A model generated the notes under the pieces. The model saw nothing but the letters and a program-made list of their open reading frames with translations, did no database searches and had not been told where the DNA came from. A stretch of DNA of 64,000 bases from Niabella pedocola (GTDB taxonomy: Bacteria; Bacteroidota; Bacteroidia; Chitinophagales; Chitinophagaceae): positions 1,116,001-1,180,000 of the forward strand of contig NZ_JAJNEC010000005.1 of NCBI RefSeq assembly GCF_021044425.1, written 5' to 3'. Of this stretch, positions 8,940 through 17,924 are shown one piece after another; position 1 is the stretch's first letter; the number at the start of each line of letters is the position of its first letter. The translations under genes were made by a program, and so were the position numbers.

Positions 8940-9794
8940 TTATTTGTACAGGGAAGCAAAGGATTGAGTCAGGGTAAAACCAGATTCGTCAATACCATAA
9001 GTAATGCTGTCAATACGGGTTGTAAGCATGTTATAGATGATCAACGCCAGAGCTGAAGTACCGATACCTAATGCCGTGTTATACAGGGCCTCAGAGATAC
9101 CAATCGCCAGTTCTGCTGCGTTACCGCCGCCGCCTTCACCCAGGTTAGAGAACGATTTGATCATACCCATTACCGTACCCAATAACGCGATCAGCGTACC
9201 GGTAGATACGATTGTTGATAAGAACACCAGGTTTTTCTGCAGCATGGGAAGTTCCAGTGCGGTAGCTTCTTCCACTTCTTTTTGGATTGCTGCAATTTTT
9301 TGCTCGGTTTCCAGACCGGATTCGCCGATCATTTCTTTGTAACGACGCAGACCTGCTTTCATTACATTACCTACAGAACCTTTTTGTTTGTCGCACTCTG
9401 CAATGGCAGCGTCTACATTTTTATTCGCCAGGTGATACTGTACTTTGCGGATAAAATTGCTGATGTTTCCTTTACCCAGTGCTTTTGCGATGGTCAGGAA
9501 CCTTTCAATAGCAAACACAATTACCATTAACAACATACCGATCAGCAGCGGTACGATGATACCACCCTCATAAATACGGTGAAATGCTCCTTTGGGACCT
9601 TTGTGGTTAGGCCAAAATCCACCTGCACTGTCTGGCTGTGCAAACCCACTGTCAGCACCAATTACAAAACGCCATATGCAATACCCAGCAACAATACACA
9701 GAATGGGCGCAACCCACGAAATCAGATTACTGCTTTTTTTAGGTTGAACAGAAGTAGTAGCCGTTACGGGCTTCGCTTGATTTGTCTCAGCCAT
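8940..9794 (-). CDS. exbB: MotA/TolQ/ExbB proton channel family protein
   Basis: Inner-membrane channel subunit that forms the proton-conducting motor with the ExbD proteins. In 284 residues there is a hydrophilic N-terminus, a hydrophobic helix at about 25-45, a second near 80-98, a cytoplasmic domain with VEEATALELPMLQKNLVFLSTIVSTGTLIALLGT-type sequence around 180-210 and a final long helix near 230-255. The GTVMGMIKSF segment following the third helix is a family hallmark. It is the first gene of the operon and has an AT-rich upstream region with a promoter candidate. An N-terminal hydrophobic segment beyond the E. coli TolQ core is common in Bacteroidota. Confidence 0.92.
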   Translation of the reverse strand: MAETNQAKPVTATTSVQPKKSSNLISWVAPILCIVAGYCIWRFVIGADSGFAQPDSAGGFWPNHKGPKGAFHRIYEGGIIVPLLIGMLLMVIVFAIERFLTIAKALGKGNISNFIRKVQYHLANKNVDAAIAECDKQKGSVGNVMKAGLRRYKEMIGESGLETEQKIAAIQKEVEEATALELPMLQKNLVFLSTIVSTGTLIALLGTVMGMIKSFSNLGEGGGGNAAELAIGISEALYNTALGIGTSALALIIYNMLTTRIDSITYGIDESGFTLTQSFASLYK

Positions 9795-9845
9795 GATCTT
9801 AGTTTTTTTAGTTTTTTAAATATTGAACAAGTTTGTTTGAGTGTA

Positions 9846-9876
9846 CAATTCTAACAAAAAAAATCTAACAACAAAA
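9846..9876 (-). promoter_or_regulatory. Putative promoter of the exbB operon
   Basis: On the minus strand, TTTTG (9876-9872) and TAGAATTG (9853-9846) are spaced 18 bases apart, resembling the Bacteroidota -33 and -7 elements, 50 bases before the exbB ATG, in a very AT-rich 229-base gap. The -7 element differs from TAnnTTTG at one position. Confidence 0.4.
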
Positions 9877-10023
9877 TTTTTCGTCATTATTTTTTTTTAA
9901 CTGTTTGAAGTTAAAGCTTTTTTATAAAAACTCAAAAAAATCAAAAAAGTATTGACGGAAATTTATTTAACCCCGTCATTCATTTTACGACATTCAAAAA
10001 AATAGCTTCCGGATTGCGTTTTC

Positions 10024-11304
10024 TTATTCATAGCGCAACGCCTCTATGGGGTTCAATCTGCCCGCTTTTACAGCCGGGTAAATGCCCGCCGCCAGGCCTA
10101 CAATTGTACAAATGACAATTCCGTATGCCACCCAATCCCAGGGTACCACAAAACCGGTATTCAGCACCAGTGAAAACAGGTTTCCTACAATGATACCCAG
10201 CAGGATACCCAATAATGCGCCCAATATACTGATGATGATGGCCTCCAGCAGGAACTGGGTTTTCACCGATTGTTTCTTTCCCCCGATGGCTTTTATCAGG
10301 CCTACTTCTTTCGTGCGTTCGGAAACGGAAACCAACATGATGTTCATAAGCCCGATGGCGGCCCCCAGGAGCGTTATCACGCCGATCACAATGGCGGCCC
10401 ACCGGATATACCGCAATACATTCATCGCCGTTTGAACCGCACTGTCGCTGCGATCCATGGCAAAATTGCTGGCCTCGGTAATGCTGTTTTTCCGTATCGG
10501 GCGGAAAAGACTTTCGGCTTCTCCCATCGCGGCATCCAGCTGCTTCAGATCGTTTACTTTTACCGCAATGACGTAGGAAGCGGTGGTATTGCCAAAATTC
10601 CGGGCCCAGTTCGGATACCCCGTTACCACCATATTATCCCTGCTGAAACCAAAGGTAGAGCCCTTCCCTTCGAGGATCCCAAGCACCCGGTAGGGCATAT
10701 TATTAATGCGCACCGTGGTGTTGATGCCTTTATCCATGGCCTCGCCGAAAAAGCTTTTGGCTACGTCAAACCCTAGTACACAAAGGTTCTGCGCGCCCCG
10801 GATTTCGCCGGCCGTAAAATTGCGCCCGTATAAAACCTTATACGCGTTGAGGTTCAGATAGTTTTCATCCCCTGCCATCAATACTACATTCGGACTTGTT
10901 TTTTTATCGCCAAACGACATGATATTGCTCCGGCCGCCAAATACCGAAATACCCGCCATCGCACCCGGAAAATGATAATGACTGATGAAATATTCGGCCT
11001 GTTCGCGGGTAATGACCTTATTGAGATTGGATTGTTTTTCCTTTTTTCCTTTTTTTGAAACAGCCAGATCATCGCCTCTGCCTCCGCCAAAATTCATATT
11101 GCGTTCCTTGAAACGAATGGTAAATCCATTGGCCCCCATAGACGAAAAGCTCTCAGAAAATTTTTGGTTCATCGCCTTGATGGCGGTAATAATACCCACC
11201 AGTGCCATAATGCCGAATGCAATAATGGTTACCGTAAGACCGGTACGCAGCCGGTTGCTTTTAACAGTGCGGAACGCAAGCAGCAATGTGTCGATAAATT
11301 TCAC
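10024..11304 (-). CDS. MacB-like ABC transporter permease (FtsX domain)
   Basis: Membrane permease of the MacB/FtsX type. The N-terminus (MKFIDTLLLAFRTVKSNRLRTGLT) and the first helix at about 20-42 are typical. A large periplasmic MacB core domain occupies about residues 45-285. Three C-terminal helices follow, near 300-325, 350-378 and 390-412, including the VSERTKEVGLIKAIGG loop that contacts the ATPase, and the protein ends with NPIEALRYE, the standard C-terminus of the family. At 426 residues it is a complete single permease. No ATP-binding gene lies next to it, so its partner must be encoded elsewhere; neighbours are the exbB promoter region and the 3' end of the nuo operon. Confidence 0.9.
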   Translation of the reverse strand: MKFIDTLLLAFRTVKSNRLRTGLTVTIIAFGIMALVGIITAIKAMNQKFSESFSSMGANGFTIRFKERNMNFGGGRGDDLAVSKKGKKEKQSNLNKVITREQAEYFISHYHFPGAMAGISVFGGRSNIMSFGDKKTSPNVVLMAGDENYLNLNAYKVLYGRNFTAGEIRGAQNLCVLGFDVAKSFFGEAMDKGINTTVRINNMPYRVLGILEGKGSTFGFSRDNMVVTGYPNWARNFGNTTASYVIAVKVNDLKQLDAAMGEAESLFRPIRKNSITEASNFAMDRSDSAVQTAMNVLRYIRWAAIVIGVITLLGAAIGLMNIMLVSVSERTKEVGLIKAIGGKKQSVKTQFLLEAIIISILGALLGILLGIIVGNLFSLVLNTGFVVPWDWVAYGIVICTIVGLAAGIYPAVKAGRLNPIEALRYE

Positions 11305-11319
11305 CCTGCTAAGTTACGA

Positions 11320-11430
11320 GATTTGAGATGTCAGCATTGAGAATCGAGCTATCAGATTAATCTGAAATCTGATATCTCAAATCTGATATCTGATGTCTGA
11401 TATCTGAACACTGAAGTCTGACAGCTCAAT
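11320..11430. repeat. Low-complexity TGAGATnTCAGA/TCTGATATC tract
   Basis: The gap between the MacB-like permease and nuoN is built from degenerate copies of a 7-8 base word (TCTGATA, TCTGAAA, TCTCAAA) with many local inverted matches. Similar tracts fill several other gaps in this window. It encodes nothing. Confidence 0.7.
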
Positions 11431-11431
11431 C

Positions 11432-12805
11432 CTAAAAATACAGCCAGCTAAAGATCACATTCGGAAACAGTCCGGTGAAAACGATGAGTATACAAATACC
11501 TACCAGCACATATTTTTCAAAACTGCTGATCCCCGAAAAATGATTGGGGCCCTGCTTAAAGTACATGGCCTGTATCACCCGGAAATAATAATACGCACTA
11601 ACAGCCGCCATCAGTACTCCGAAGATTACCAGCCACAGGTAATCGCCAGACTGGATCACGGCTTTCAGCATATAGAACTTGGCCAGGAACCCCGCAGACA
11701 GCGGTATACCGGCCAAAGAGAGCATAAAGATCGTAACGCATAATGCCACCAGCGGCTGATGCGTAGCAAGCCCGTTAAACCCATCGAACGAATAATCCGT
11801 CATCTTCGCGATCACCCCAAAAATACCGATCGTAGCCAGGCTGTAGGCAATGGCATAGAGCAGCAGGCCTTCATGTCCTGTTTCATTGAGCGCCACCAGA
11901 GCAAACAGCATAAAGCCGGCCTGGGCGATACTGGAGTACGCCAGCATGCGTTTTACGCTTTGCTGGAACACAGCAGTGATATTACCTACAAACAGCGTCA
12001 GCGCCGCCAGAATGGCCAGCCAAAGCTTCCATTGGACAGCCACCGTTTCAAATCCACTGTAAAACAGGTGCAGGAACCCTGCAAAGATGCCTACCTTCAC
12101 AACGGTGGCCATAAAGGAAGTGAAAACGGTAGGTGCACCATCATATACATCGGGCGTCCAGAAATGAAACGGAGCCACGGATACTTTAAAGCACATAGAA
12201 AACAATAACAGCAGCATACCGGCAGTAAGCAGGTTGGATTTTGCCAGTCCGGCAATGTTCATGTTAGCAATTTCAAACGTACCGGTTGCCCCATAAATAA
12301 AGGCAATTCCCAGCAGCATAATGCCTGTTGAAAATGCCCCCATCAACAGGTACTTCAAAGCGGCCTCATTGCTTTTCAGGTCTTTCTTTGCAGCACCGGT
12401 AAGGATATATAACGGGATGGAAATGATCTCAATGCCCAGGAAGAGCATCAGCAGGTTGGTAAAGGATGTAACCAGGAAAATACCCGTGAGGATAAAAAAG
12501 ATCAGCGCAAAATATTCAGCGTAATGATTGCCGGCCTTCTGCATGTCCTTGGACGAAATGAGGAAATAAACCAGGGTACAGGCAATGGCAATCGAATTAA
12601 AAAACAAAGCGTAACTGCTAAAAGAAAGAAAACCGGTCGTGTTCAGATGAAAGAGCCGGACACCTTTTGATTCCAGGATATTGACAACCAGCAACAGCAA
12701 GATGCCTAAAATAGCCAGCATGCGCACCGGGGCCTTTGTTTTAAACAAAAAGCTGGCGAACATCATCACAACACCTAATAAGCCTGATAGTAATACTGCG
12801 TTCAT
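11432..12805 (-). CDS. nuoN: NADH-quinone oxidoreductase subunit N
   Basis: Membrane-arm antiporter-like subunit of respiratory complex I, expected to carry one of the proton channels. The 457-residue protein is hydrophobic throughout with about 13-14 helices. A glutamate-bearing LMLFLGIEIISIPLYIL helix, a KDLKSNEAALKYLLMGAFSTG segment and a lysine-containing VSVAPFHFWTPDVYDGAPTVF-type segment in the middle are the Mrp-antiporter signatures. It is the last gene of the operon, 10 bases after nuoM. Confidence 0.95.
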   Translation of the reverse strand: MNAVLLSGLLGVVMMFASFLFKTKAPVRMLAILGILLLLVVNILESKGVRLFHLNTTGFLSFSSYALFFNSIAIACTLVYFLISSKDMQKAGNHYAEYFALIFFILTGIFLVTSFTNLLMLFLGIEIISIPLYILTGAAKKDLKSNEAALKYLLMGAFSTGIMLLGIAFIYGATGTFEIANMNIAGLAKSNLLTAGMLLLLFSMCFKVSVAPFHFWTPDVYDGAPTVFTSFMATVVKVGIFAGFLHLFYSGFETVAVQWKLWLAILAALTLFVGNITAVFQQSVKRMLAYSSIAQAGFMLFALVALNETGHEGLLLYAIAYSLATIGIFGVIAKMTDYSFDGFNGLATHQPLVALCVTIFMLSLAGIPLSAGFLAKFYMLKAVIQSGDYLWLVIFGVLMAAVSAYYYFRVIQAMYFKQGPNHFSGISSFEKYVLVGICILIVFTGLFPNVIFSWLYF

Positions 12806-12815
12806 ATCGTTTCTC

Positions 12816-14294
12816 TTAATGCTTCTGCTTCATCAACATGGGAAGCACGTCTGAATTTTTTAAAATGGATTGACTGGTCTGATCGACTGCGTTTAAAAAA
12901 GGCTGCGGGTAGATGCCCACAATTAAAATGGCGCCGATGATAATTATAAGAAGGGCCTTTTCGTGAAAGGCGATATCGGTTCCCTTTTCAGTGAGCGTAT
13001 TGGTTTCGCCAAAGAATACCTTACGCCCCATGCGAAGCGTGTAAACCGCACCCAGAATAATACCCACACCTGCGGCGGCCATGATCCATATCCCATTTTG
13101 AGACACTTTTGATCCTAAGATGCCCTTGAACATCAGGAATTCCCCGATAAAGGCATTGGTCAACGGCAAGGCTATGTTGGCAAATGCGATGATCACAAAG
13201 AAGAACGTAAGTGCCGGGGCTTTTTGAGCAATGCCACCCAGCGCAGATATTTTTACGGTACCAAATTTTCGTTCAATGATCGCTACCACCATCCACATTC
13301 CCAGGATATTGATCCCGTGGGAGAACATCTGGATCATGGTGCCCTGCAACGCGCTTTTGTCTTCGGCAAAAACAGCAGCACACATCAACCCGATATGCGC
13401 GATGGAGGAGTAAGCCACCAGCCGCTTCATATCATCCTGCCGCATCGCAATCAGCGAAGCATAGATGATACCCGTTACGGCCAGCAGGGAAATGGTATCC
13501 CCGTTCAAATAAGAGGCGATCGGAAACACGGGCAGCAGCCAGCGCAGCAAACCCAGTACTCCCATCTTTACCATTAAAGCACTGAGTACCATGGTGGCAG
13601 CCGTGGGCGACTGCTGATAGGTATCCGGTTGCCAGGTATGGAACGGGAATATGGGCATTTTTACGGCAAAAGCGATAAAGAACAACCAGAATAACCAGGT
13701 TTGTTCTTTCATTGAAAGACCGGATTTATAAAATGCCTCGATATCAAAAGAATGGCCAGGTGTATGGGAATACACATAAAGGATGCCCACCAGCATCAAC
13801 AAAGAACCGATAAATGTGTAGATGAAGAACTTAAAGGTAACCGCGATGCGTTTTTCGCCACCCCATTGAGAGCAGATAAAATACACGGGGATGAGGGCCA
13901 GCTCCCAGAAAAAATAAAACAACAGCGCATCCATCGCCAGGAATACGCCCATCAAACCTGCCTGCGCCAGCAACATCAGGCCGAAAAAGTTATTGACTTT
14001 TTTATACGCAGTGGTCCAGGTTGAAAGAAAAATAACGGGATAACAAAGAGCGGTTAGCAGGCAAAGCATGATGCCCATACCATCCCCCTTCAGCGAAAAG
14101 CTGCTGTTCAATAACCCCATCCAATCGGCCCTGAACGTCCAGTTAGTGGTATATACCGCCACACCCAATATGGCAATGATAAACGTAATAATGGCTGCCA
14201 GTAATGACCAGGTTCGCACCTGCTCTTCTTTCTTTATTAAAAAAGTAGCCAATCCGCTCACTAAAGGCACCAGTATCAACAACAATGCGATCAT
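12816..14294 (-). CDS. nuoM: NADH-quinone oxidoreductase subunit M
   Basis: Second antiporter-like membrane subunit of complex I (492 residues). It has about 14 predicted helices, the FFWELALIPVYFI segment with the proton-pathway glutamate, a KFFIYTFIGSLLMLVG helix, and the VKMPIFPFHTWQPDTY segment with the conserved lysine ahead of the broken helix, followed by SSIAHIG. It lies 49 bases after nuoL and 10 bases before nuoN, in the conserved L-M-N order. Confidence 0.95.
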   Translation of the reverse strand: MIALLLILVPLVSGLATFLIKKEEQVRTWSLLAAIITFIIAILGVAVYTTNWTFRADWMGLLNSSFSLKGDGMGIMLCLLTALCYPVIFLSTWTTAYKKVNNFFGLMLLAQAGLMGVFLAMDALLFYFFWELALIPVYFICSQWGGEKRIAVTFKFFIYTFIGSLLMLVGILYVYSHTPGHSFDIEAFYKSGLSMKEQTWLFWLFFIAFAVKMPIFPFHTWQPDTYQQSPTAATMVLSALMVKMGVLGLLRWLLPVFPIASYLNGDTISLLAVTGIIYASLIAMRQDDMKRLVAYSSIAHIGLMCAAVFAEDKSALQGTMIQMFSHGINILGMWMVVAIIERKFGTVKISALGGIAQKAPALTFFFVIIAFANIALPLTNAFIGEFLMFKGILGSKVSQNGIWIMAAAGVGIILGAVYTLRMGRKVFFGETNTLTEKGTDIAFHEKALLIIIIGAILIVGIYPQPFLNAVDQTSQSILKNSDVLPMLMKQKH

Positions 14295-14343
14295 ATGTCA
14301 AATTTCAAATTCTAAATTCTAAATTTCAGTCCCGGATCCCAGG

Positions 14344-16251
14344 TTATTTTCTCAAGAAAAACTGCACCACAAAAACCAGTACCATTCCCAGCACCATCAT
14401 TAAAATATAAGAGCCGGTTTGCCCGCTCTGAACCCAGCGCAACTGGCGGCTGCCATAGCGTACCAACCGCCCTACCCCGTTTACAGCGCCGTCCACAATC
14501 CGTTTATCCACCACATTCCCCAGGAAGGAACCCAGTTTATTAAGCGGTTTTACGATCACAGTATCGTACAGTTCATCCACATACCATTTGTTCTCCAATA
14601 CTTTTCCAAGGCCGGAAGCGGGTTCCAGGTCCGGCTTCTTCGAAAAACGGGTCCAGGCGATGATCACGGTAACGATAATAAGAACGGAAGATAGTCCGGC
14701 CAATCCCCACTCGGTGCTATGATCTGCTTCATGAACCGGCAGCAGGGCGTAGGAATCTTTAAAAATCGGATGCAGGAAATCCGACAATGCATGTGCCCCG
14801 TGCGCCATAAATTCCGGCACGCCCACAAAGCCACCTACCACCGAAAGGATGGCGAGGATGATCAACGGAATGGTGATGGCCGCAGGGCTCTCATGCAGGT
14901 GATGTTCCTGCTCATGCGTACCGCGGAAACTTCCTTTAAACGTAGTGGCATATAACCGGAACATATAGAAGGCGGTTAATAAGGCCCCCAGCAAACCCAG
15001 CGCATAGAGTACCGGTGACTTGGCAAAAGCGCCGGCCAGGATCTCATCTTTTGAAAAGAAGCCGGAGAAACCTGGGATACCGGCGATAGCGAGGCAGCCC
15101 AGTAAAAAAGTAAGATTGGTTATTTTCATGTACTTTGACAACCCACCCATTTTACGCATATCCTGCTCTCCCCCCATGGCATGGATCACACTACCGCTGC
15201 CAAGGAACAACAAGGCCTTAAAGAAAGCATGCGTCATTACATGGAATACCGCGGCCACATAGGCGCCGCTTCCCAGGGCCAGGAACATATAACCCAGCTG
15301 GCTCACCGTGGAATAGGCCAGTACTTTTTTGATATCGTTCTGCTTTAACGCAATGGTAGCGGCCAGCAGGGCAGTAGCAATACCAATGATTGCAATAATA
15401 TTGAGTGTAGAAGGAGCCATGGAAAACAACAGGTTAGCCCGGGCAATCATATAAATGCCCGCAGTAACCATCGTAGCGGCGTGAATCAGGGCCGATACCG
15501 GAGTTGGACCGGCCATCGCATCGGGTAACCAGGTATACAACGGGATCTGGGCACTTTTGCCGGTAGCGCCTATAAACAAGAGTAAAGTAATCGCGCTGAT
15601 TTCTTTAGCAGATAGCTTTGCAAGGGATGCCGGTGTGAAGATCTCGCTAAAGGTAGTGGTACCTAATTTGCTGATAAGGATGAACAATGCGATCAAAAAG
15701 GCCAGGTCACCCACACGGTTCATGATAAAGGCCTTATTGGCCGCTTTACTGTATTCTTTTTTCTTAAACCAGAAACCGATCAACAGGTAGGAACAAAGCC
15801 CTACGCCTTCCCAGCCGATGAACATGATCACAAAATTGGCGCCCATTACCAGCAGCAGCATCGAAAAAACGAACAGGTTCAGGTAGGCAAAATACCGCCC
15901 GAAATGCTCCGGCTTTTCATCATGCATGTAAGAGGTAGAATATACATGGATCAGGAACCCGATGCCGGTGATGATCAGCAGCCAGATGGCGGATAACTGA
16001 TCGATCTGGAAGGCAAAGGGGATCTTCAGATTACCCACATTAATAAAAGGAAAATATTCGGCGGTATGCACATTCCCACCCCGCACCTGAAAAAACACCC
16101 AGAGGCTGAGTATAAAAGAAGCCAGGATCACACCACTGCCGATGAAGCCCACGGCACCCTTTGATAAGCTTTTTCTTCCCAGTCCGTTTATGATACAGCC
16201 CAGTAATGGTAACAGCGGGATCCAATAAACGATATCTAACACATTATTCAT
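14344..16251 (-). CDS. nuoL: NADH-quinone oxidoreductase subunit L
   Basis: Largest and most distal antiporter-like subunit of complex I (635 residues). It shows the N-terminal segment DIVYWIPLLPLLGC, the FIGWEGVGLCSYLLIGFW segment with the essential glutamate, GATGKSAQIPLYTWLPDAM with the central lysine, and SALIHAATMVTAGIY. The C-terminal part holds the long lateral helix (roughly residues 530-600) that braces the membrane arm, followed by a last membrane anchor at 610-633. Gap to nuoK is 22 bases. Confidence 0.95.
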   Translation of the reverse strand: MNNVLDIVYWIPLLPLLGCIINGLGRKSLSKGAVGFIGSGVILASFILSLWVFFQVRGGNVHTAEYFPFINVGNLKIPFAFQIDQLSAIWLLIITGIGFLIHVYSTSYMHDEKPEHFGRYFAYLNLFVFSMLLLVMGANFVIMFIGWEGVGLCSYLLIGFWFKKKEYSKAANKAFIMNRVGDLAFLIALFILISKLGTTTFSEIFTPASLAKLSAKEISAITLLLFIGATGKSAQIPLYTWLPDAMAGPTPVSALIHAATMVTAGIYMIARANLLFSMAPSTLNIIAIIGIATALLAATIALKQNDIKKVLAYSTVSQLGYMFLALGSGAYVAAVFHVMTHAFFKALLFLGSGSVIHAMGGEQDMRKMGGLSKYMKITNLTFLLGCLAIAGIPGFSGFFSKDEILAGAFAKSPVLYALGLLGALLTAFYMFRLYATTFKGSFRGTHEQEHHLHESPAAITIPLIILAILSVVGGFVGVPEFMAHGAHALSDFLHPIFKDSYALLPVHEADHSTEWGLAGLSSVLIIVTVIIAWTRFSKKPDLEPASGLGKVLENKWYVDELYDTVIVKPLNKLGSFLGNVVDKRIVDGAVNGVGRLVRYGSRQLRWVQSGQTGSYILMMVLGMVLVFVVQFFLRK

Positions 16252-16273
16252 AATAAAAAGAATGCCGGCGCAA

Positions 16274-16600
16274 TTAATGTTTCAGCCTGTTTAAGAAATT
16301 AATATTGATCGAGTGCACATTCCGGTACATCATTACAATGATCGCCAGCCCCACACTTACTTCTGCTGCGGCCACTACCATGATAAAGAACACAAACAAT
16401 TGTCCGTCCGAACCTGCCGTGGCGGCCGCCCCTTTTGTCAGGTGATGCATTTTGGAGAATGCTACCAGCAACAGGTTCACCGCGTTCAGCATCAACTCAA
16501 TACACATAAAAACAATAATAGCGTTCCTGCGTGTTAACACCCCTACCACGCCTATGGCAAACAAACAAAGAGCGAGGGTGATGTAATAATTTATTGGCAT
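16274..16600 (-). CDS. nuoK: NADH-quinone oxidoreductase subunit K
   Basis: Small membrane subunit of complex I (108 residues, three helices at about 5-22, 28-48 and 65-88). The second helix carries FMCIELMLNAVNLLLV with the conserved proton-pathway glutamate, and the third carries AAAEVSVGLAIIVMMYR with the second one. Homologue of MrpC. The gene follows nuoJ after a 113-base gap filled with low-complexity repeats, unusual spacing for this operon. Confidence 0.95.
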   Translation of the reverse strand: MPINYYITLALCLFAIGVVGVLTRRNAIIVFMCIELMLNAVNLLLVAFSKMHHLTKGAAATAGSDGQLFVFFIMVVAAAEVSVGLAIIVMMYRNVHSININFLNRLKH

Positions 16601-16705
16601 TTGAGATTTGAGTTTTCAGTTTTCAGATTTGAGACTTCAGATTTCAGATTCGAGATTTCAGAATTGAGATTCCAGAATTGAGATTTAGAATTTAGGATTT
16701 GAAAT
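16601..16705. repeat. Low-complexity TTTGAGA/TTTCAGA tract between nuoJ and nuoK
   Basis: About 15 degenerate copies of a 7-base word (ATTTGAG, ATTTCAG, ATTCGAG, ATTTAGA) in direct tandem fill the gap between two operon genes. No coding capacity or promoter was recognised. Confidence 0.75.
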
Positions 16706-16713
16706 TTATTATC

Positions 16714-17214
16714 TTATTCCTTCTTACCAATTACCACGGAACCGATCATAGCGCTTAAAAACAGCACACTGCTGATCTCAAACGGGATCACAAACGTGGT
16801 GAACAGTTCCCGTCCCAGGCTTTTTACCAGCCCGATATCACCCGTTCCCATTTCCACCAGGTTCTTCTTTACTTCTGTATTCTTTAAAGCGGCAACCAAC
16901 ACCAGGAACAGGCAGCTGCCGGCAATGGCGCCTACAATCTGCAGCCATTTGTTCTTAAGCGTTTCCGTAGCCCTGCTCAGGTTCATCAGCATAATCACAA
17001 AAAGGAACAGCACCATAATGGCACCGGCGTAAACAATAATATTTACAATGGCCAGAAATTGTGCATTCATCAAAATATAATGACCGGAAATGGCAAAAAA
17101 GGTCACGATCAATCCCAATACACTGTAAACAGGATTTTTGCTGGTCACAATCATCAGCGCGCTGCCTATGGCAATCACCGTTAGTATCCAGAATAGTAGT
17201 TGCGTAATATTCAT
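16714..17214 (-). CDS. nuoJ: NADH-quinone oxidoreductase subunit J
   Basis: Membrane subunit of complex I (166 residues, five helices). The third helix region VNIIVYAGAIMVLFLFVIMLMN with its tyrosine/glycine bulge is the family's hallmark, corresponding to ND6, whose helix changes between pi-bulge and alpha forms during turnover. It lies between nuoI (19-base gap) and nuoK in the standard order. Confidence 0.94.
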   Translation of the reverse strand: MNITQLLFWILTVIAIGSALMIVTSKNPVYSVLGLIVTFFAISGHYILMNAQFLAIVNIIVYAGAIMVLFLFVIMLMNLSRATETLKNKWLQIVGAIAGSCLFLVLVAALKNTEVKKNLVEMGTGDIGLVKSLGRELFTTFVIPFEISSVLFLSAMIGSVVIGKKE

Positions 17215-17233
17215 TTCGTTTCTTAATTAACCC

Positions 17234-17791
17234 TTAAACACCTTCTTTTTCCCTGCCGATGGTTCCCAATGCCTTTTGATAGCCTTCCGGGTCTGTAACC
17301 GGATTGGGGATCAGCAGATCTTCTTTTTTATAAATAAATCCTTTACGCTGGTAGTTGGCAGGAGTAAATGTCTGCGACAGGTAAATGGCATCTTTAGGAC
17401 AAGCCTCTTCGCAATACCCGCAGAAGATACAGCGTAGCATATTGATCTCATATTTTGCTGCATATTTCTCCTCGCGATACAGGTTTTCTTCGCCCTCCTG
17501 GCGTTCTGCAGCCTCCATGGTAATGGCTTCTGCCGGACAGGCTACGGCACAAAGTCCGCAAGCAGTACACCGTTCACGGCCCTCCTCATCCCGGTTCAGG
17601 ATCTGTAGCCCGCGGAACACCTTGCTGAAGGGCCGGGTTTCCTCCGGATATTTTATGGTGGCTTTTTTCTTAAAGAAATGCTTCAACGTGATCGCCATTC
17701 CCCTAAAAATATTGATCAGGTATAAACGCTCTACCCAGTTCATCGGTCTGCGATCAACGGGCTTGCTTCTGTTTGTTAATTGTACACTCAT
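17234..17791 (-). CDS. nuoI: NADH-quinone oxidoreductase subunit I
   Basis: Peripheral iron-sulfur subunit that carries the two [4Fe-4S] clusters N6a and N6b near the quinone site. Two 8Fe ferredoxin motifs are intact: cysteines 75, 78, 81 and 85 (CTACGLCAVACP) and cysteines 121, 124, 127 and 131 (CIFCGYCEEACP). An amphipathic N-terminal stretch (about residues 18-40) would lie on the membrane. Length (185) is typical. A 133-base gap separates it from nuoH. Confidence 0.95.
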   Translation of the reverse strand: MSVQLTNRSKPVDRRPMNWVERLYLINIFRGMAITLKHFFKKKATIKYPEETRPFSKVFRGLQILNRDEEGRERCTACGLCAVACPAEAITMEAAERQEGEENLYREEKYAAKYEINMLRCIFCGYCEEACPKDAIYLSQTFTPANYQRKGFIYKKEDLLIPNPVTDPEGYQKALGTIGREKEGV

Positions 17792-17924
17792 GTTTCTTTA
17801 TAAAGCGCTTTACTTTTTTATTTTTTGGTGCCGGCCTCCGTCTACATCCCGGCCTGCTTGCGTCGCACACTTGTGCACCCGTATTGCTATCATCATCGAT
17901 TCACTCCTCACTATTGCTTTCTTA

